From Pseudothauera hydrothermalis (GTDB lineage: Bacteria; Pseudomonadota; Gammaproteobacteria; Burkholderiales; Rhodocyclaceae): a DNA stretch of 64,000 nucleotides. Positions within the stretch are counted from its first letter, which is position 1; each line of letters starts with the position of its first letter. Location of the stretch: assembly GCF_003345255.1 (NCBI RefSeq), contig NZ_CP029331.1:744001-808000 (forward strand), in the 5' to 3' direction. Below, in pieces: positions 28,331 to 40,000 of the stretch. The notes beneath the pieces were generated by a model that was not told the origin of the DNA, ran no database searches, and saw nothing but the letters and a program-made list of their open reading frames with translations. Both the position numbers and the translations under genes were made by a program.

Positions 28331-31300
28331 TCAGCGCCCGGTGACCACCGGGATGTCTTTGAGCGTTTGGCCGGAAACTGCCAGGCGTGCCGCTTGCGGT
28401 ACTGCGTCAGCCAACCGCGGGGCGAGCCCCAGGCGTGTGCACAGGCGCGCTTCCCTGGCCAGTACGGTGCGCAAACTGGCCAGCTTGACATGGCCGAAGC
28501 CGCGAATCTGGTCGGCCAGCGCAGCCAGCGCGACCGCATCGCCTAGTGTGTCGGACGACAGGCGCGGCAGCAGCGCTTCCATCTGTTGTGCATAGGCGGC
28601 GGCCAGCGCGCGCTCCATGCGTCGCTCGGCGGTGTGGCCGAACGGATCGAACCAGGTGCCGCGCAAAAACTTGCCGCGCGCCAGCCATTTCATGGCGCCC
28701 AGCAGCCAGGGGCCGTAGCGCACCTTTGACGGTGGTGCACCGTTGCGGGATTTGACCAGTAACGGCGGGGCCATGTGGAAGGACAGCCGCAGCTTGCCCT
28801 CGAAGGTTTCCTCCAGCGCGCGGCGAAAGCGTCCGTCGGTGTAAAGGCGCGCCACTTCATACTCGTCCTTGTAGGCCAGCAGCTTGGCATAGCCCTGTGC
28901 TACCGCGCGGGTGAGCGGCAGCGCCGGATCGCTGTCGAGGCGCTGTTCGGCTTCGCGCACCTTGTCCACCAGCGCCCGGTAGCGCGCCGCGTAGGCTGCA
29001 TTCTGATAGGCGGTGAGCTGTTCGACGCGGTGGGCGATGAGTTCGTCCAGGGTCAGGGTGCGCGCTGCCGGCTCCTCGGCCAGGGCGAACACGGTGTCGG
29101 GCGCCTCGGCAGCCAGACGGCCCAGTTGAAAGGCCATGCGGTTGGCCTCGATCGCCACGCCGTTCAGTTCGATGGCGCGCTCAAGCGCGGCCCGCGACAC
29201 CGGTACCAGGCCGCGCTGCCAGGCGTAGCCCAGCAGCAGGATGTTGGCGCCGATGGCGTCGCCCAATAGACGCAGCGCCAGGTCGTAGGCATCGACGGCT
29301 TGCAGTGCGGCGGGGTCGTCGTCCGCGCCCACCGCGTAGCACAGCTTGTCGACCAGAGCCTCGGCATGCAGGCTGGCGTCCGGATCGCGCACGAATCGGT
29401 CGGTGGGATGGGGGTGGCTATTGACCACCACGCGGGTGCGGCCGCGGCGCACCGTGCCCAGCGCCTCCGGCGAGGCGCCCACCACCAGGTCGCAGGCCAG
29501 CAGCAGATCGGCCTGTTGGGTGTCGATGCGCACCTGGTTGAGCAAATCGGGCCGCTTGGCCCAGCGGATGAAAGCGAGCACCGCCCCGCCTTTCTGTGCG
29601 AAACCCATGAAATCGAGCTGCGAGCTGGCCATGCTGTCCAGATGCGCGGCCATGCTCACCAGCGCGCCCACGGTGACCACGCCAGTGCCGCCCACGCCGG
29701 TGATCAGCATGTCGTAGGGCGCTTCATCCAAACCCGTGACTGGTTGCGGCAGGTGGGCGATGAGTTCGTCGAGCCGTTCGCGCCCGAGACGGGCGACACG
29801 CTTCTTCAACTTGGCGCCTTCGACCGACACGAAGCTCGGGCAGAAGCCCTGCACGCAGGAATAGTCCTTGTTGCAGGACGACTGCTCGATCTGGCGCTTG
29901 CGCCCGAGTTCGGTTTCCAGCGGCAGAACCGACAGGCAGTTGGATTGCTGGCCGCAGTCGCCACAGCCTTCGCAGACTTCGGCGTTGATGAAGATGCGGC
30001 GGTCCGGGTCGGGATATTCGCCTTTCTTGCGCCGGCGGCGTTTTTCGGCCGCGCAGGTCTGGTCATAAATCAAACAGGTCACGCCTTCGATTTCACGCAA
30101 GGCGCGCTGCACCGCGTCCAGTTCGCTGCGGTGATGGAAGGTGGTGCCGGGCGGGAACAGGCTTTCCTGACCGCGGTATTTCTCCGGTTGGTCGCTCACC
30201 ACTGCCAGCCTGCGTACCCCTTCGGCCTCCACCTGACGGGCGATGCGTTCCACCCCGATGACCCCATCGACCGGCTGGCCGCCGGTCATGGCCACCGCGT
30301 CGTTGTAAAGAATTTTGTAGGTAATGTTGGCGCGCGCGGCGATGGCTTGGCGGATGGCGAGCGAGCCGGAATGGAAATAGGTGCCATCGCCCAGGTTCTG
30401 GAACACATGGGCACGCGCGGTAAAACGCCCGTGCGCGGCCCAGTCGACGCCTTCGCCGCCCATTTGGATCAGCCCGGTGGTGGCGCGCTCCATCCACGAG
30501 GCCATGAAATGGCAGCCGATACCGGCTTGGGCAATCGAACCTTCCGGTACCTTGGTAGAGGTGTTGTGCGGGCAACCGGAGCAAAAATAGGGCAGACGAC
30601 GCACTGTGTCGGCGTTGTTGGAGAGCAGGGCCGGCGCGGTGAAATCGATGACCTGTGCGCGGCGGTCCAAAGCCGGCTTGTGCGTCGCCAGCCAGTCGGC
30701 AAACACCGGCATGATGCGCGAAGGGCGCAACTCGCCGAGCGCGGAGAGCAAAGGTCGACCGGTGGCGTCGGTTTTGCCCACCACCTGCGGGCGGGCAGGC
30801 AGGTTGAACAATTGCTCACGCAACTGGCGTTCCACCACCGGGGCTTTTTCCTCGATCACCAGCACCTCGGTGAGCCCCTGGACCAGTTGCGCGATGCGGG
30901 TCGGCTCCAACGGAAACACCAGTCCCACTTTGTAGAGGCGGATGCCGGCCGCTTCCAGCTCGGCGAGCGTGAGCCCGAGGCGGCGCAGCACTTCCAAAAA
31001 GTCGTAGTGCGCCTTGCCGACGGTGACGATGCCCAGATCCGCCTGTTCGGGTTGGGTGATCCAGCGGTCCAGACTGTTTTCCCGTGCGAAGGCGCGCACC
31101 GCATCCAGCTTGGCCGCCAGGCGCTGCTCGATGGAAAGGCTGGGCAAATCCGGCCAGCGGTAGTGCAGGCCGCCGTCCGGGGTGACGAATTCGGCCGGCG
31201 GCGGAAAGTGGGTGCGCACGCTGTCGAGGTCCACCGTCATGCCGCTTTCGACCACTTCGGAAATGGCCTTGAAACCTACCCAGTTTCCCGAAAAACGTGA

Positions 31301-31951
31301 CAGCGCCCAGCCGTAGAGGCCGAATTCCAGATACTCGGCAACATTGCCCGGATGTAGCACCGGCATGCTCCAGGCTTGCATCGTCAAGTCGCTTTGGTGC
31401 GGCATTGATGAGGACACACAGCCGTGGTCATCGCCGGCCACCACCAGCACGCCGCCGTGTGGCGACGAGCCATAGGCGTTGCCGTGCTTGAGCGCGTCGC
31501 CGGCGCGATCCACCCCCGGCCCCTTGCCGTACCAGATGGCGAACACGCCATCGACGGTGCGCTGCGGATCGGATTCGACTTGCTGGCTACCCAGCACCGC
31601 GGTGCCGGCCAGTTCCTCATTGATGGCCGGCATGAACTGCACGCCGGCGTGCTCGAGTAAAGACTTGGCCTTCCACAGAGCCTGGTCATAGCCGCCCAGC
31701 GGGGAGCCGCGGTAGCCGCTGATGAAACCTGCGGTGTTGAGCCCGCGCGCGCGGTCGAGGGCAGACTGCATCAACGGCAGGCGGACCAGGGCCTGGATGC
31801 CGGTCAGAAAGACGGTGCCGCGCGAGGCTTCCAGACTGTCGGTGAGGCGGTAATCGCTGCGCAGCGGCGCAGGCGGCGGGGCACTTGTGGGGGGCACGGC
31901 GGAAGCGCGCAGCGGCACGTGCCCGGCCGGCCGGGGCGGGGTTTGCATCAT
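28331..31951 (-). CDS. fused indolepyruvate (2-oxoacid) ferredoxin oxidoreductase, copy 1
   Basis: Oxidatively decarboxylates aryl- or branched-chain 2-oxoacids to acyl-CoA with reduction of a low-potential acceptor. 1206 residues, all subunits in one chain. The N-terminal pyruvate-oxidoreductase domain begins near residue 50 (TGIQALVRLPLMQ). The thiamine-diphosphate domain has NLGDGTYFHSG near 517 and YNDAVAM. Fe-S cysteines include CEGCGDCGQQSNC near 652. The gamma-type domain has GVGGTGVVTVGALV near 745. A GGAGAGAG ribosome binding site precedes the tandem ATGs. A perfect FNR box lies 126 bases upstream. It resembles copy 2 (37019-40600) throughout. Confidence 0.92.
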   Translation of the reverse strand: MMQTPPRPAGHVPLRASAVPPTSAPPPAPLRSDYRLTDSLEASRGTVFLTGIQALVRLPLMQSALDRARGLNTAGFISGYRGSPLGGYDQALWKAKSLLEHAGVQFMPAINEELAGTAVLGSQQVESDPQRTVDGVFAIWYGKGPGVDRAGDALKHGNAYGSSPHGGVLVVAGDDHGCVSSSMPHQSDLTMQAWSMPVLHPGNVAEYLEFGLYGWALSRFSGNWVGFKAISEVVESGMTVDLDSVRTHFPPPAEFVTPDGGLHYRWPDLPSLSIEQRLAAKLDAVRAFARENSLDRWITQPEQADLGIVTVGKAHYDFLEVLRRLGLTLAELEAAGIRLYKVGLVFPLEPTRIAQLVQGLTEVLVIEEKAPVVERQLREQLFNLPARPQVVGKTDATGRPLLSALGELRPSRIMPVFADWLATHKPALDRRAQVIDFTAPALLSNNADTVRRLPYFCSGCPHNTSTKVPEGSIAQAGIGCHFMASWMERATTGLIQMGGEGVDWAAHGRFTARAHVFQNLGDGTYFHSGSLAIRQAIAARANITYKILYNDAVAMTGGQPVDGVIGVERIARQVEAEGVRRLAVVSDQPEKYRGQESLFPPGTTFHHRSELDAVQRALREIEGVTCLIYDQTCAAEKRRRRKKGEYPDPDRRIFINAEVCEGCGDCGQQSNCLSVLPLETELGRKRQIEQSSCNKDYSCVQGFCPSFVSVEGAKLKKRVARLGRERLDELIAHLPQPVTGLDEAPYDMLITGVGGTGVVTVGALVSMAAHLDSMASSQLDFMGFAQKGGAVLAFIRWAKRPDLLNQVRIDTQQADLLLACDLVVGASPEALGTVRRGRTRVVVNSHPHPTDRFVRDPDASLHAEALVDKLCYAVGADDDPAALQAVDAYDLALRLLGDAIGANILLLGYAWQRGLVPVSRAALERAIELNGVAIEANRMAFQLGRLAAEAPDTVFALAEEPAARTLTLDELIAHRVEQLTAYQNAAYAARYRALVDKVREAEQRLDSDPALPLTRAVAQGYAKLLAYKDEYEVARLYTDGRFRRALEETFEGKLRLSFHMAPPLLVKSRNGAPPSKVRYGPWLLGAMKWLARGKFLRGTWFDPFGHTAERRMERALAAAYAQQMEALLPRLSSDTLGDAVALAALADQIRGFGHVKLASLRTVLAREARLCTRLGLAPRLADAVPQAARLAVSGQTLKDIPVVTGR

Positions 31952-32076
31952 CGTCTCTCTCCACTGGGTTGGGGGCGGTCGGATGGCCGCACACCTCTTT
32001 CGTGCTGAAAGCTTAGTTCCCGATGACGGATGACGGGTTCTCTTTGTGCGCAGATTTTCCGCAAGGATAGGTATGA

Positions 32077-32090
32077 TTGATCCACATCAA
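32077..32090. promoter_or_regulatory. perfect FNR/Anr box
   Basis: TTGATCCACATCAA matches the FNR-family consensus TTGAT-N4-ATCAA at every defined base. It lies in the 159-base divergent spacer, 126 bases upstream of the oxidoreductase start and 20 bases upstream of the lrp-like ATG. It overlaps a TATGAT sequence on the lrp side. Anaerobic activation of the oxidoreductase and/or repression of the regulator is plausible. Confidence 0.65.
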
Positions 32091-32110
32091 GAGCGCTTTG
32101 GAGAATAGAT

Positions 32111-32575
32111 ATGCTCGATCGCATGGTGCGGCGCATCCTTTATGAGCTGCAGCGCGATGCGCGTCTGTCGGTGCAGGAGCTGGCCAGCCGCATCGGTCTG
32201 TCGGCGACGCCATGCTGGCGACGGCTCAAGGAGATCGAAAAAAGCGGTCTCATCCGCCGCCATACCGTGCTGCTCGACCGTGAGGCGCTGGGGCTGAGGG
32301 AATGTCTGCTGGCGCATGTGAGCTTGCTGCGGCACGCCGGCAATACGGTGGATGAATTCGAGCGCGCGGTGCTGGAACACCCCGAGGTGATCGAGTGCTA
32401 CAGCACCACCGGGGACGCCGACTACATTCTGAAGATCGTGGTGCCGGACATGAAAGCCTACGACGCGTTTTTACATCGGCACATCTTCAGCATTCCGGGT
32501 GTGGCCAATGTGCGCACCGCGGTGGTGCTGCGCGAAGTCAAATACGACACGCTGTTGCCGATCGACCCTGGCTGA
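32111..32575 (+). CDS. Lrp/AsnC family transcriptional regulator, copy 1
   Basis: Feast/famine DNA-binding regulator, 154 residues. An N-terminal helix-turn-helix (LSVQELASRIGLSATPCWRRLKEIEKSGLI) is followed by the RAM ligand-binding domain (ECYSTTGDADYILKIVVPDM). GGAGAATAGAT precedes the ATG. Divergent from the 2-oxoacid oxidoreductase, so that gene is the likely target, with an amino acid or 2-oxoacid as ligand. A second Lrp-like gene is at 42475-42933. Confidence 0.93.
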   Translation: MLDRMVRRILYELQRDARLSVQELASRIGLSATPCWRRLKEIEKSGLIRRHTVLLDREALGLRECLLAHVSLLRHAGNTVDEFERAVLEHPEVIECYSTTGDADYILKIVVPDMKAYDAFLHRHIFSIPGVANVRTAVVLREVKYDTLLPIDPG

Positions 32576-32618
32576 CCGGTGGCTGTAGACGGCTGCGGCA
32601 GGCCGTCTGCGGCGTTGT

Positions 32619-33263
32619 TCAGTTGGCAGGAGACGAGGCGGTGGCGGCAGCCAAGTGTTGTTTCGGCCACGCCCAATCGCGTTCCCAGGCTGCGCGCACC
32701 AAGTTGGGGTACTGGGCCTTGCCCAGACTGCCGTTATAGCGGCCCAGTGCGCGAAAAAGATCGCCCTTTTCGATATCCAGATAGTGGCGCAGGATGGTAC
32801 AGCCGTAGCGCAGGTTGGTGCGCAGGTGAAAGAGGTTGTCGCCCGGACTGCCGATGACCTCGACCCAGAACGGCATGACCTGCATATAGCCGCGCGCGCC
32901 GGCGGTAGACACCGCGTATTTGCGGAAATTGCTCTCGACCTGGATCAAGGCGAGCACCAGTTGTGGATCCAGGCCGGCGCGGGTGGCCTCGTAGTGCACC
33001 GAGGTCAGCAGATCGATACGGTAATCGCGGTCGGGGATGCGTTTTTCCAGACGGCGCGACATCGCTTCCAGCCAGCGCTGGCGTTCGATTGGATCGGCAA
33101 TCAGCAGACGGGGCGCGGCGGCGTCGGCCACCGCGGTGTGCAGCGCGGCGCGCACGCTCGCTGCCATGGGCTCGTACTGCTGATTGCCGGCAAAGCCGGA
33201 CGCGCTGCCGAACAAGACGGCAGCGCTCAGCACGTAGCGAAACAGTCGGCGCGCGGAACCCAT
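32619..33263 (-). CDS. lytic transglycosylase
   Basis: Periplasmic peptidoglycan-cleaving enzyme of the Slt type. 214 residues from ATG at 33261-33263, followed by a signal peptide (YVLSAAVLFGSASGFA). The catalytic glutamate is in ALIQVESNFRKYAVSTAGARGYMQVMP, with the downstream NLRYGCTILRHYL and ALGRYNGSLG motifs. It begins 17 bases after the proS stop on the same strand, so it is likely to be co-transcribed. Ribosome binding site weak. Confidence 0.9.
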   Translation of the reverse strand: MGSARRLFRYVLSAAVLFGSASGFAGNQQYEPMAASVRAALHTAVADAAAPRLLIADPIERQRWLEAMSRRLEKRIPDRDYRIDLLTSVHYEATRAGLDPQLVLALIQVESNFRKYAVSTAGARGYMQVMPFWVEVIGSPGDNLFHLRTNLRYGCTILRHYLDIEKGDLFRALGRYNGSLGKAQYPNLVRAAWERDWAWPKQHLAAATASSPAN

Positions 33264-33280
33264 ACCGGCTTTATACCCTT

Positions 33281-35029
<1,749 letters not shown>

Positions 35030-35064
35030 GCTGACAATCCACGAACGAGGACAGGACCAAACCC

Positions 35065-35075
35065 GCGATTCTAGC
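35065..35075 (-). promoter_or_regulatory. -10 element of proS
   Basis: On the minus strand this reads GCTAGAATCGC, identical to the elements before dnaX and the NudJ-like gene. The proS start lies 35 bases downstream. No clear -35 at 16-18 bases. Confidence 0.5.
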
Positions 35076-35194
35076 GCATGCGACCGGTTCGATGCGCCGC
35101 GCGCGCAGGGAACGATCTGACCGAGCTTGCTTTCCAAGCATCGGCAAGTGTGGAAAAATCCGCCACAGTCCATGAAAATTTTGAAGGTTCGATC

Positions 35195-35716
35195 ATGCTC
35201 GACCGTGAAGGCTATCGCCCGAACGTCGGCATCATTCTGGTCAATGCGCGTAACGAGGTATTCTGGGGCAAACGCATCCGCGAGCATTCCTGGCAGTTTC
35301 CGCAAGGTGGCATCAAGCACGGCGAATCACCTGAGCAGGCGATGTACCGGGAATTGTTCGAAGAAGTCGGCTTGCGTCCCGAGCATGTAAAAATCCTCGG
35401 TCGCACACGTGGCTGGTTGCGTTACGACGTTCCTAAGCACTGGATCAAGCGGGAGTGGCGTAACACCTACCGCGGGCAAAAGCAGATCTGGTTTTTGCTG
35501 CGGCTGGTGGGGCGTGACTCTGACGTGTGCCTGCGCGCCAGCAACCATCCGGAATTCGATGCCTGGCGTTGGAGTGACTACTGGGTGCCGCTCGATTCGG
35601 TCATCGAATTCAAGCGCGGGGTCTATCAGCAGGCGCTGACCGAGCTGTCGCGGCTGCTGTTTCGCTCCAAACCGCGCGAGATTCCGGAAAGCTACCGGCG
35701 GGCCGATGCGCCTTGA
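35195..35716 (+). CDS. rppH: RNA pyrophosphohydrolase
   Basis: Nudix hydrolase that removes pyrophosphate from mRNA 5' ends and triggers decay. 173 residues. The start at 35195 ([17 protein letters not shown]) follows GAAGG; upstream frame has no support. The Nudix box is complete: [20 protein letters not shown] followed by VGL. QFPQGG and the downstream WLRYD are family hallmarks. Divergent from proS, as in many betaproteobacteria. Confidence 0.96.
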   Translation: MLDREGYRPNVGIILVNARNEVFWGKRIREHSWQFPQGGIKHGESPEQAMYRELFEEVGLRPEHVKILGRTRGWLRYDVPKHWIKREWRNTYRGQKQIWFLLRLVGRDSDVCLRASNHPEFDAWRWSDYWVPLDSVIEFKRGVYQQALTELSRLLFRSKPREIPESYRRADAP

Positions 35717-35724
35717 ATGAAACT

Positions 35725-35764
35725 GGGCGGCAGACCCCGGTTTATGACCCGGAGTATGCCGCCC
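35725..35764. terminator. possible bidirectional terminator between rppH and the dehydrogenase
   Basis: GGGCGGCA (35725-35732) and TGCCGCCC (35757-35764) pair around a 24-base loop that holds a short inner CCGG/CCGG stem. It lies between two convergent genes. There is no strong T tract. Confidence 0.35.
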
Positions 35765-35789
35765 CTGCCGTGTGCGTCGTTTTTCCGGT

Positions 35790-36842
35790 TCAGCGTTTGA
35801 AGCGTTCTTCGGCGATCCGGTCGGCGACCTCGTTGGTCGGCCGCTCTTCGCTACGTGCGCGGGCGAATATTTCCATCAGATTGTCGTAGATGCGCGCCAC
35901 ATGCGCGCTTGCCTTGGCAGCATCGTAGCCGGCGCGCTCGTAATACACATCGATGATGCCGCCGGCGTTGATGACGTAGTCCGGTGCGTAGAGGATGCCG
36001 CGGCGCATCAGCTCGGCGCCGTGGCGCGGTTCGGCAAGCTGGTTGTTCGCCGCCCCGGCGACGATGCGGGCTTTGAGCTGCGGGATGGTGGTGTCGTTGA
36101 TGATCGCGCCCATTGCGCAGGGGGCCAACACATCCACATCCAGGCCGAAAATGGCTTCAGGTGCCACCACGGTGGCGTCGTACGCCTTGGCGGTGCGCAG
36201 CAGGGCATCGCGCTCTATGTCGGTGATCCACAGTTGGGCACCGGCCTCTTTGAGATGGCCGGCCAGATGGTGGCCGACGTTGCCGACGCCCTGAATGGCC
36301 ACTTTCAGCCCCTCCAGCGAATCGCGCCCCAGGCGTTCCTTGACCGCGGCCTTGATGCCGACGAAGGTCCCCCAGGCGGTGGCCGGCGACGGGTCGCCGC
36401 TGCGGGTACTGCCGTCGGCGGCGGGCTTGTCGTGCACCCCGGCTACATGGCGGGTAAATTGCGCCATGTATTTCATGTCGGCCACGCTGGTGCCGGAGTC
36501 TTCGGCGGCAATGTAACGCCCGCCGAGGTTTTCCAGCGCGCGCGCAAAAGCGGCCAGCAATTCCGGGGTTTTTTGAGTGCGCGGATTGCCGATGATCACC
36601 GACTTGCCGCCGCCGAGCTTTAGATTGGCCATCGCGGATTTGTAGGTCATACCGCGCGACAGGCGCAGCACGTCGCGCACCGCTTCTTCCTCGGTGGCGT
36701 AGGGCCACATGCGGCAGCCGCCCAAAGCGGGGCCGAGGTTGGAATTGTGCACGGCGATGATCGCGCGCAAACCGCTCTTGTCGTCGCTGACGAACACGAC
36801 TTGTTCATGGTCGGCGAAATCGCTCAGGGAAAAAACAGCCAT
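35790..36842 (-). CDS. leucine dehydrogenase-type amino acid dehydrogenase
   Basis: NAD-dependent oxidative deaminase of the Glu/Leu/Phe/Val dehydrogenase family, converting an amino acid to its 2-oxoacid. 350 residues, length close to leucine dehydrogenase. The two active-site lysines are at 68 and 80 ([20 protein letters not shown]), the positions known in Bacillus leucine dehydrogenase. The NAD site is [15 protein letters not shown]. It lies just downstream of the copy 2 oxidoreductase on the same strand, so its 2-oxoacid product is a natural substrate for that enzyme. Leucine, valine or phenylalanine are all possible substrates. Confidence 0.9.
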   Translation of the reverse strand: MAVFSLSDFADHEQVVFVSDDKSGLRAIIAVHNSNLGPALGGCRMWPYATEEEAVRDVLRLSRGMTYKSAMANLKLGGGKSVIIGNPRTQKTPELLAAFARALENLGGRYIAAEDSGTSVADMKYMAQFTRHVAGVHDKPAADGSTRSGDPSPATAWGTFVGIKAAVKERLGRDSLEGLKVAIQGVGNVGHHLAGHLKEAGAQLWITDIERDALLRTAKAYDATVVAPEAIFGLDVDVLAPCAMGAIINDTTIPQLKARIVAGAANNQLAEPRHGAELMRRGILYAPDYVINAGGIIDVYYERAGYDAAKASAHVARIYDNLMEIFARARSEERPTNEVADRIAEERFKR

Positions 36843-37018
36843 GGTGTGTATCTCCTACCTTGGTGGGGGGGTGGCAGCCGGACGGGGATTACGCTCGTGG
36901 CGAGATACCCGCGCCGGCTGCCGCTAAATGCTTGGGTGCGGCGCCATGGCGGCCGCGGCCGCTTTAGCCTCATGGGCCTGATGGCGACCGCTCGGCAAGC
37001 GCGCCTGCCTTGGGGGCT

Positions 37019-40000
37019 TTACCCGGCAAGCACCGCAATAGTCTTGCGGGGGTTCTGCGGACCGTTGCCGGGTACGGCCTCGCGGCGCCGAAAAGCGTCC
37101 AGCAACTCAGCCTGGCGCTTGCGCGCGGCAGCCAGATAGCGCTCGCGGACATGACCGAAGCCGCGGATGCGATCCGGAATGTTGGCCAGCTCCACCGCCG
37201 TCTCCAAATTCGACCGTTCCAACCCGGAAATGATTTCTTCAACGACACGCTCATAGTCGGCGATCAACTCACGGTCGAGCTTGCGGTCGTGACTGCGCGC
37301 AAAAGGGTCGAAGAAACTGCCGCGCAGCCCGCGCAGCCGTGCCAGCACCCGCATAGCCTTGAGCATCCACGGACCGTAAGCCTTTTTCTTCAGCTCGCCG
37401 GTGGCCGCATCCTTGTCGGCCAGTAGGGGCGGGGCGAGGTGAAAGACCAGTTTGTAGTCGCCTTCGAACTGTTCTTCGATGCGGGCGAGAAAGTCGGTCT
37501 GAGTGTAAAGGCGTGCGACTTCGTATTCGTCTTTGTAGGCCAAGAGCTTGTGGTAGCCGCGTGCCACGGCTTCGGTAAGCAGGTGCATACCTGGTGCCAC
37601 CCGGTTTTCGGCCGCACGCACACGCTCGATCAAAGCGGTGTAGCGCTGGGCATACGCGGCGTTTTGGTAGTCGGTCAGATGGGCCGCACGGCGGGCGATC
37701 AGCTCCTCCAGGCTGGTGGAGAGCTTGTGGTGCGCCGGTGTGCCCGACTGTGGGCGGGCGGCGGCCCGTACCGCTTCCAGGTCGACCGCTGCGCGTCGGC
37801 CCCATTGGAAAGCGGCTTTGTTCGCTTGCACCGCGGCGCCGTTGATCTCGATGGCGCGCAGGATGGCTTCACGCGACAGCGGCACCAGCCCGCGCTGCCA
37901 GGCGTAGCCAAGCATGAACAGGTTGGTGGCGATCGAGTCGCCCAAAAGATCGGTGGCCAGGCGGCCGGCATCCAGGAATTCGACGTTTTCTGCGCCCACT
38001 GCATCGATGATCTGCGCTTGCATCGAGCTGGCGGGAAACTGCGGGTCGGGGTGTGTGCCCACATCGCCGCTACGCGCCTGGGCGGCAAAGCCGCGCACGA
38101 ACTCGCTGGTCATGGTCTGGTCGCTGTTGATCAGTGCGCGGGTGTGGCCCGAGCGCATCTTGGCGAGCGACTCGTCGGAAGCTGCCACCACCAGGTCGCA
38201 GCCGATCACCGCGTTGGCTTCGCCGGCAGCGATACGCGCAGCGTGCAGCGATTCCGGGCGGTCGGCAATACGCACATGGGACCATACCGCGCCACCTTTT
38301 TGCGCCAGGCCGGCCATATCCAGCACGCTTACACCTTTGCCTTCCAGATGGGCAGCCATGCCCAGCAACGCGCCGATGGTGACCACGCCAGTGCCGCCTA
38401 CGCCGGTGACCAGAATGCCCCAAGGGGTGGCGGTGGTGGGCAGTCGCGGTTCGGGCAGGGCGTCAAATGCTTCCGCCGGATTGCCTGCGGCTTTGCCTCG
38501 ACGCAGCCGGCCGCCTTCGATGGTGACAAAGGACGGGCAGAAGCCCTTGATGCAGGAAAAATCTTTGTTGCACGAGGACTGGTCGATGGTGCGCTTGCGG
38601 CCGAACTCGGTTTCCACCGAGGTCACCGACATGCAGTTGGATTTCTCGCTGCAGTCGCCACAGCCTTCGCAGACGTGGTCGTTGATCAGCACGCGGGTGG
38701 CGGGGTCGGGAAACTTGCCACGCTTGCGGCGGCGGCGTTTTTCGGCCGCGCAGGTCTGGTCGTAGATCAGCGCCGACACCCCCGGTACGCTGCGCAACTC
38801 GCGCTGCACCGCGTCCAATTCGTCGCGATGGCGCATCGGTGTGCCGTGCGGCAGATCGGCCGGACCATAGGCGCGCGGGGTGCCGTCGGTGACCACGACG
38901 ATATTGCGCACGCCTTCGGCGGCCAGTTGATGGGCGATGATCGGTACGGTGAGCACGCCGTCGTGCGGTTGGCCGCCGGTCATCGCCACCGCGTCGTTAT
39001 AGAGGATCTTGTAGGTGATATTGACCTTGGCGGCGACTGCCTGGCGGATGGCCAGAATGCCCGAGTGCATGTAGGTGCCGTCGCCCAGGTTGGCAAACAC
39101 ATGCGTCGTGGCGGTAAACGGCGCCTGCCCGACCCAGGGCACGCCTTCGCCGCCCATCTGGCAGAAGGTGCCGGTGGATTCCGGCGACAGCCAGGTGGCC
39201 ATGTAGTGGCAGCCGATGCCGGCGATGGCGCGCGAGCCGTCCGGTACCTTGGTCGAGGTGTTGTGCGGACAGCCCGAGCAATAATGCGGCACACGGGCGA
39301 TCGACAGGCGCGGCTTGGCCAGTGTCGCTTCCTTGGCTTCCAGAAAGGCCAGGCGGGCGCGGATCTTGTCCGAGGTATGAAAGCGTGCAATGCGCGCAGC
39401 GATCACCCGGGCGATCATTGCCGGGGTCAGCTCGCCGGCGGCCGGCAGCAGCCAGTCGCCGTGCGGCAGGGCCCATTCGCCTTTTTCGTCGAATTTGCCG
39501 ATGACGCGCGGGCGCACGTCTTCGCGCCAGTTGTAGAGCTCCTCCTTCAACTGGTACTCGAGGAACTGGCGCTTTTCTTCAACCACCAGAATTTCTTCCA
39601 GGCCGTCGGCAAAACGGCGCACGCCCTCGGCTTCCAGTGGCCACACCATGCCCACTTTGTAGAGCCGGATGCCGATTTCGGCGGCGAGTCGATCGTCGAT
39701 GCCCAGATCTTCCAGCGCCTGACGCACGTCCAGATAGCTCTTGCCACAGGTCATGATGCCCAGGCGTGCGTTGGGGCTGTCGATCACCGTGCGGTCGAGC
39801 CGGTTGGCGCGCGCATAGGCGAGCGCGGCGTAGAGCTTGTGGTGAACCAGGCGCTTTTCCTGCACCAGCGGCGGGTCGGGCCAGCGGATGTTGAGACCGT
39901 CGGCCGGCAGCGGGAAATCGGTCGGGATCACGGTCTGCACCCGGAACGGGTCCACGTCCACCGAGGCCGAGGTTTCCACCGTATCGGCCAACGCCTTGAA

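Noticed and set aside
29300-31300. A 666-codon open frame antisense to oxidoreductase copy 1
   Set aside because: Same reasoning: shadow of a real gene on the other strand, no family features.
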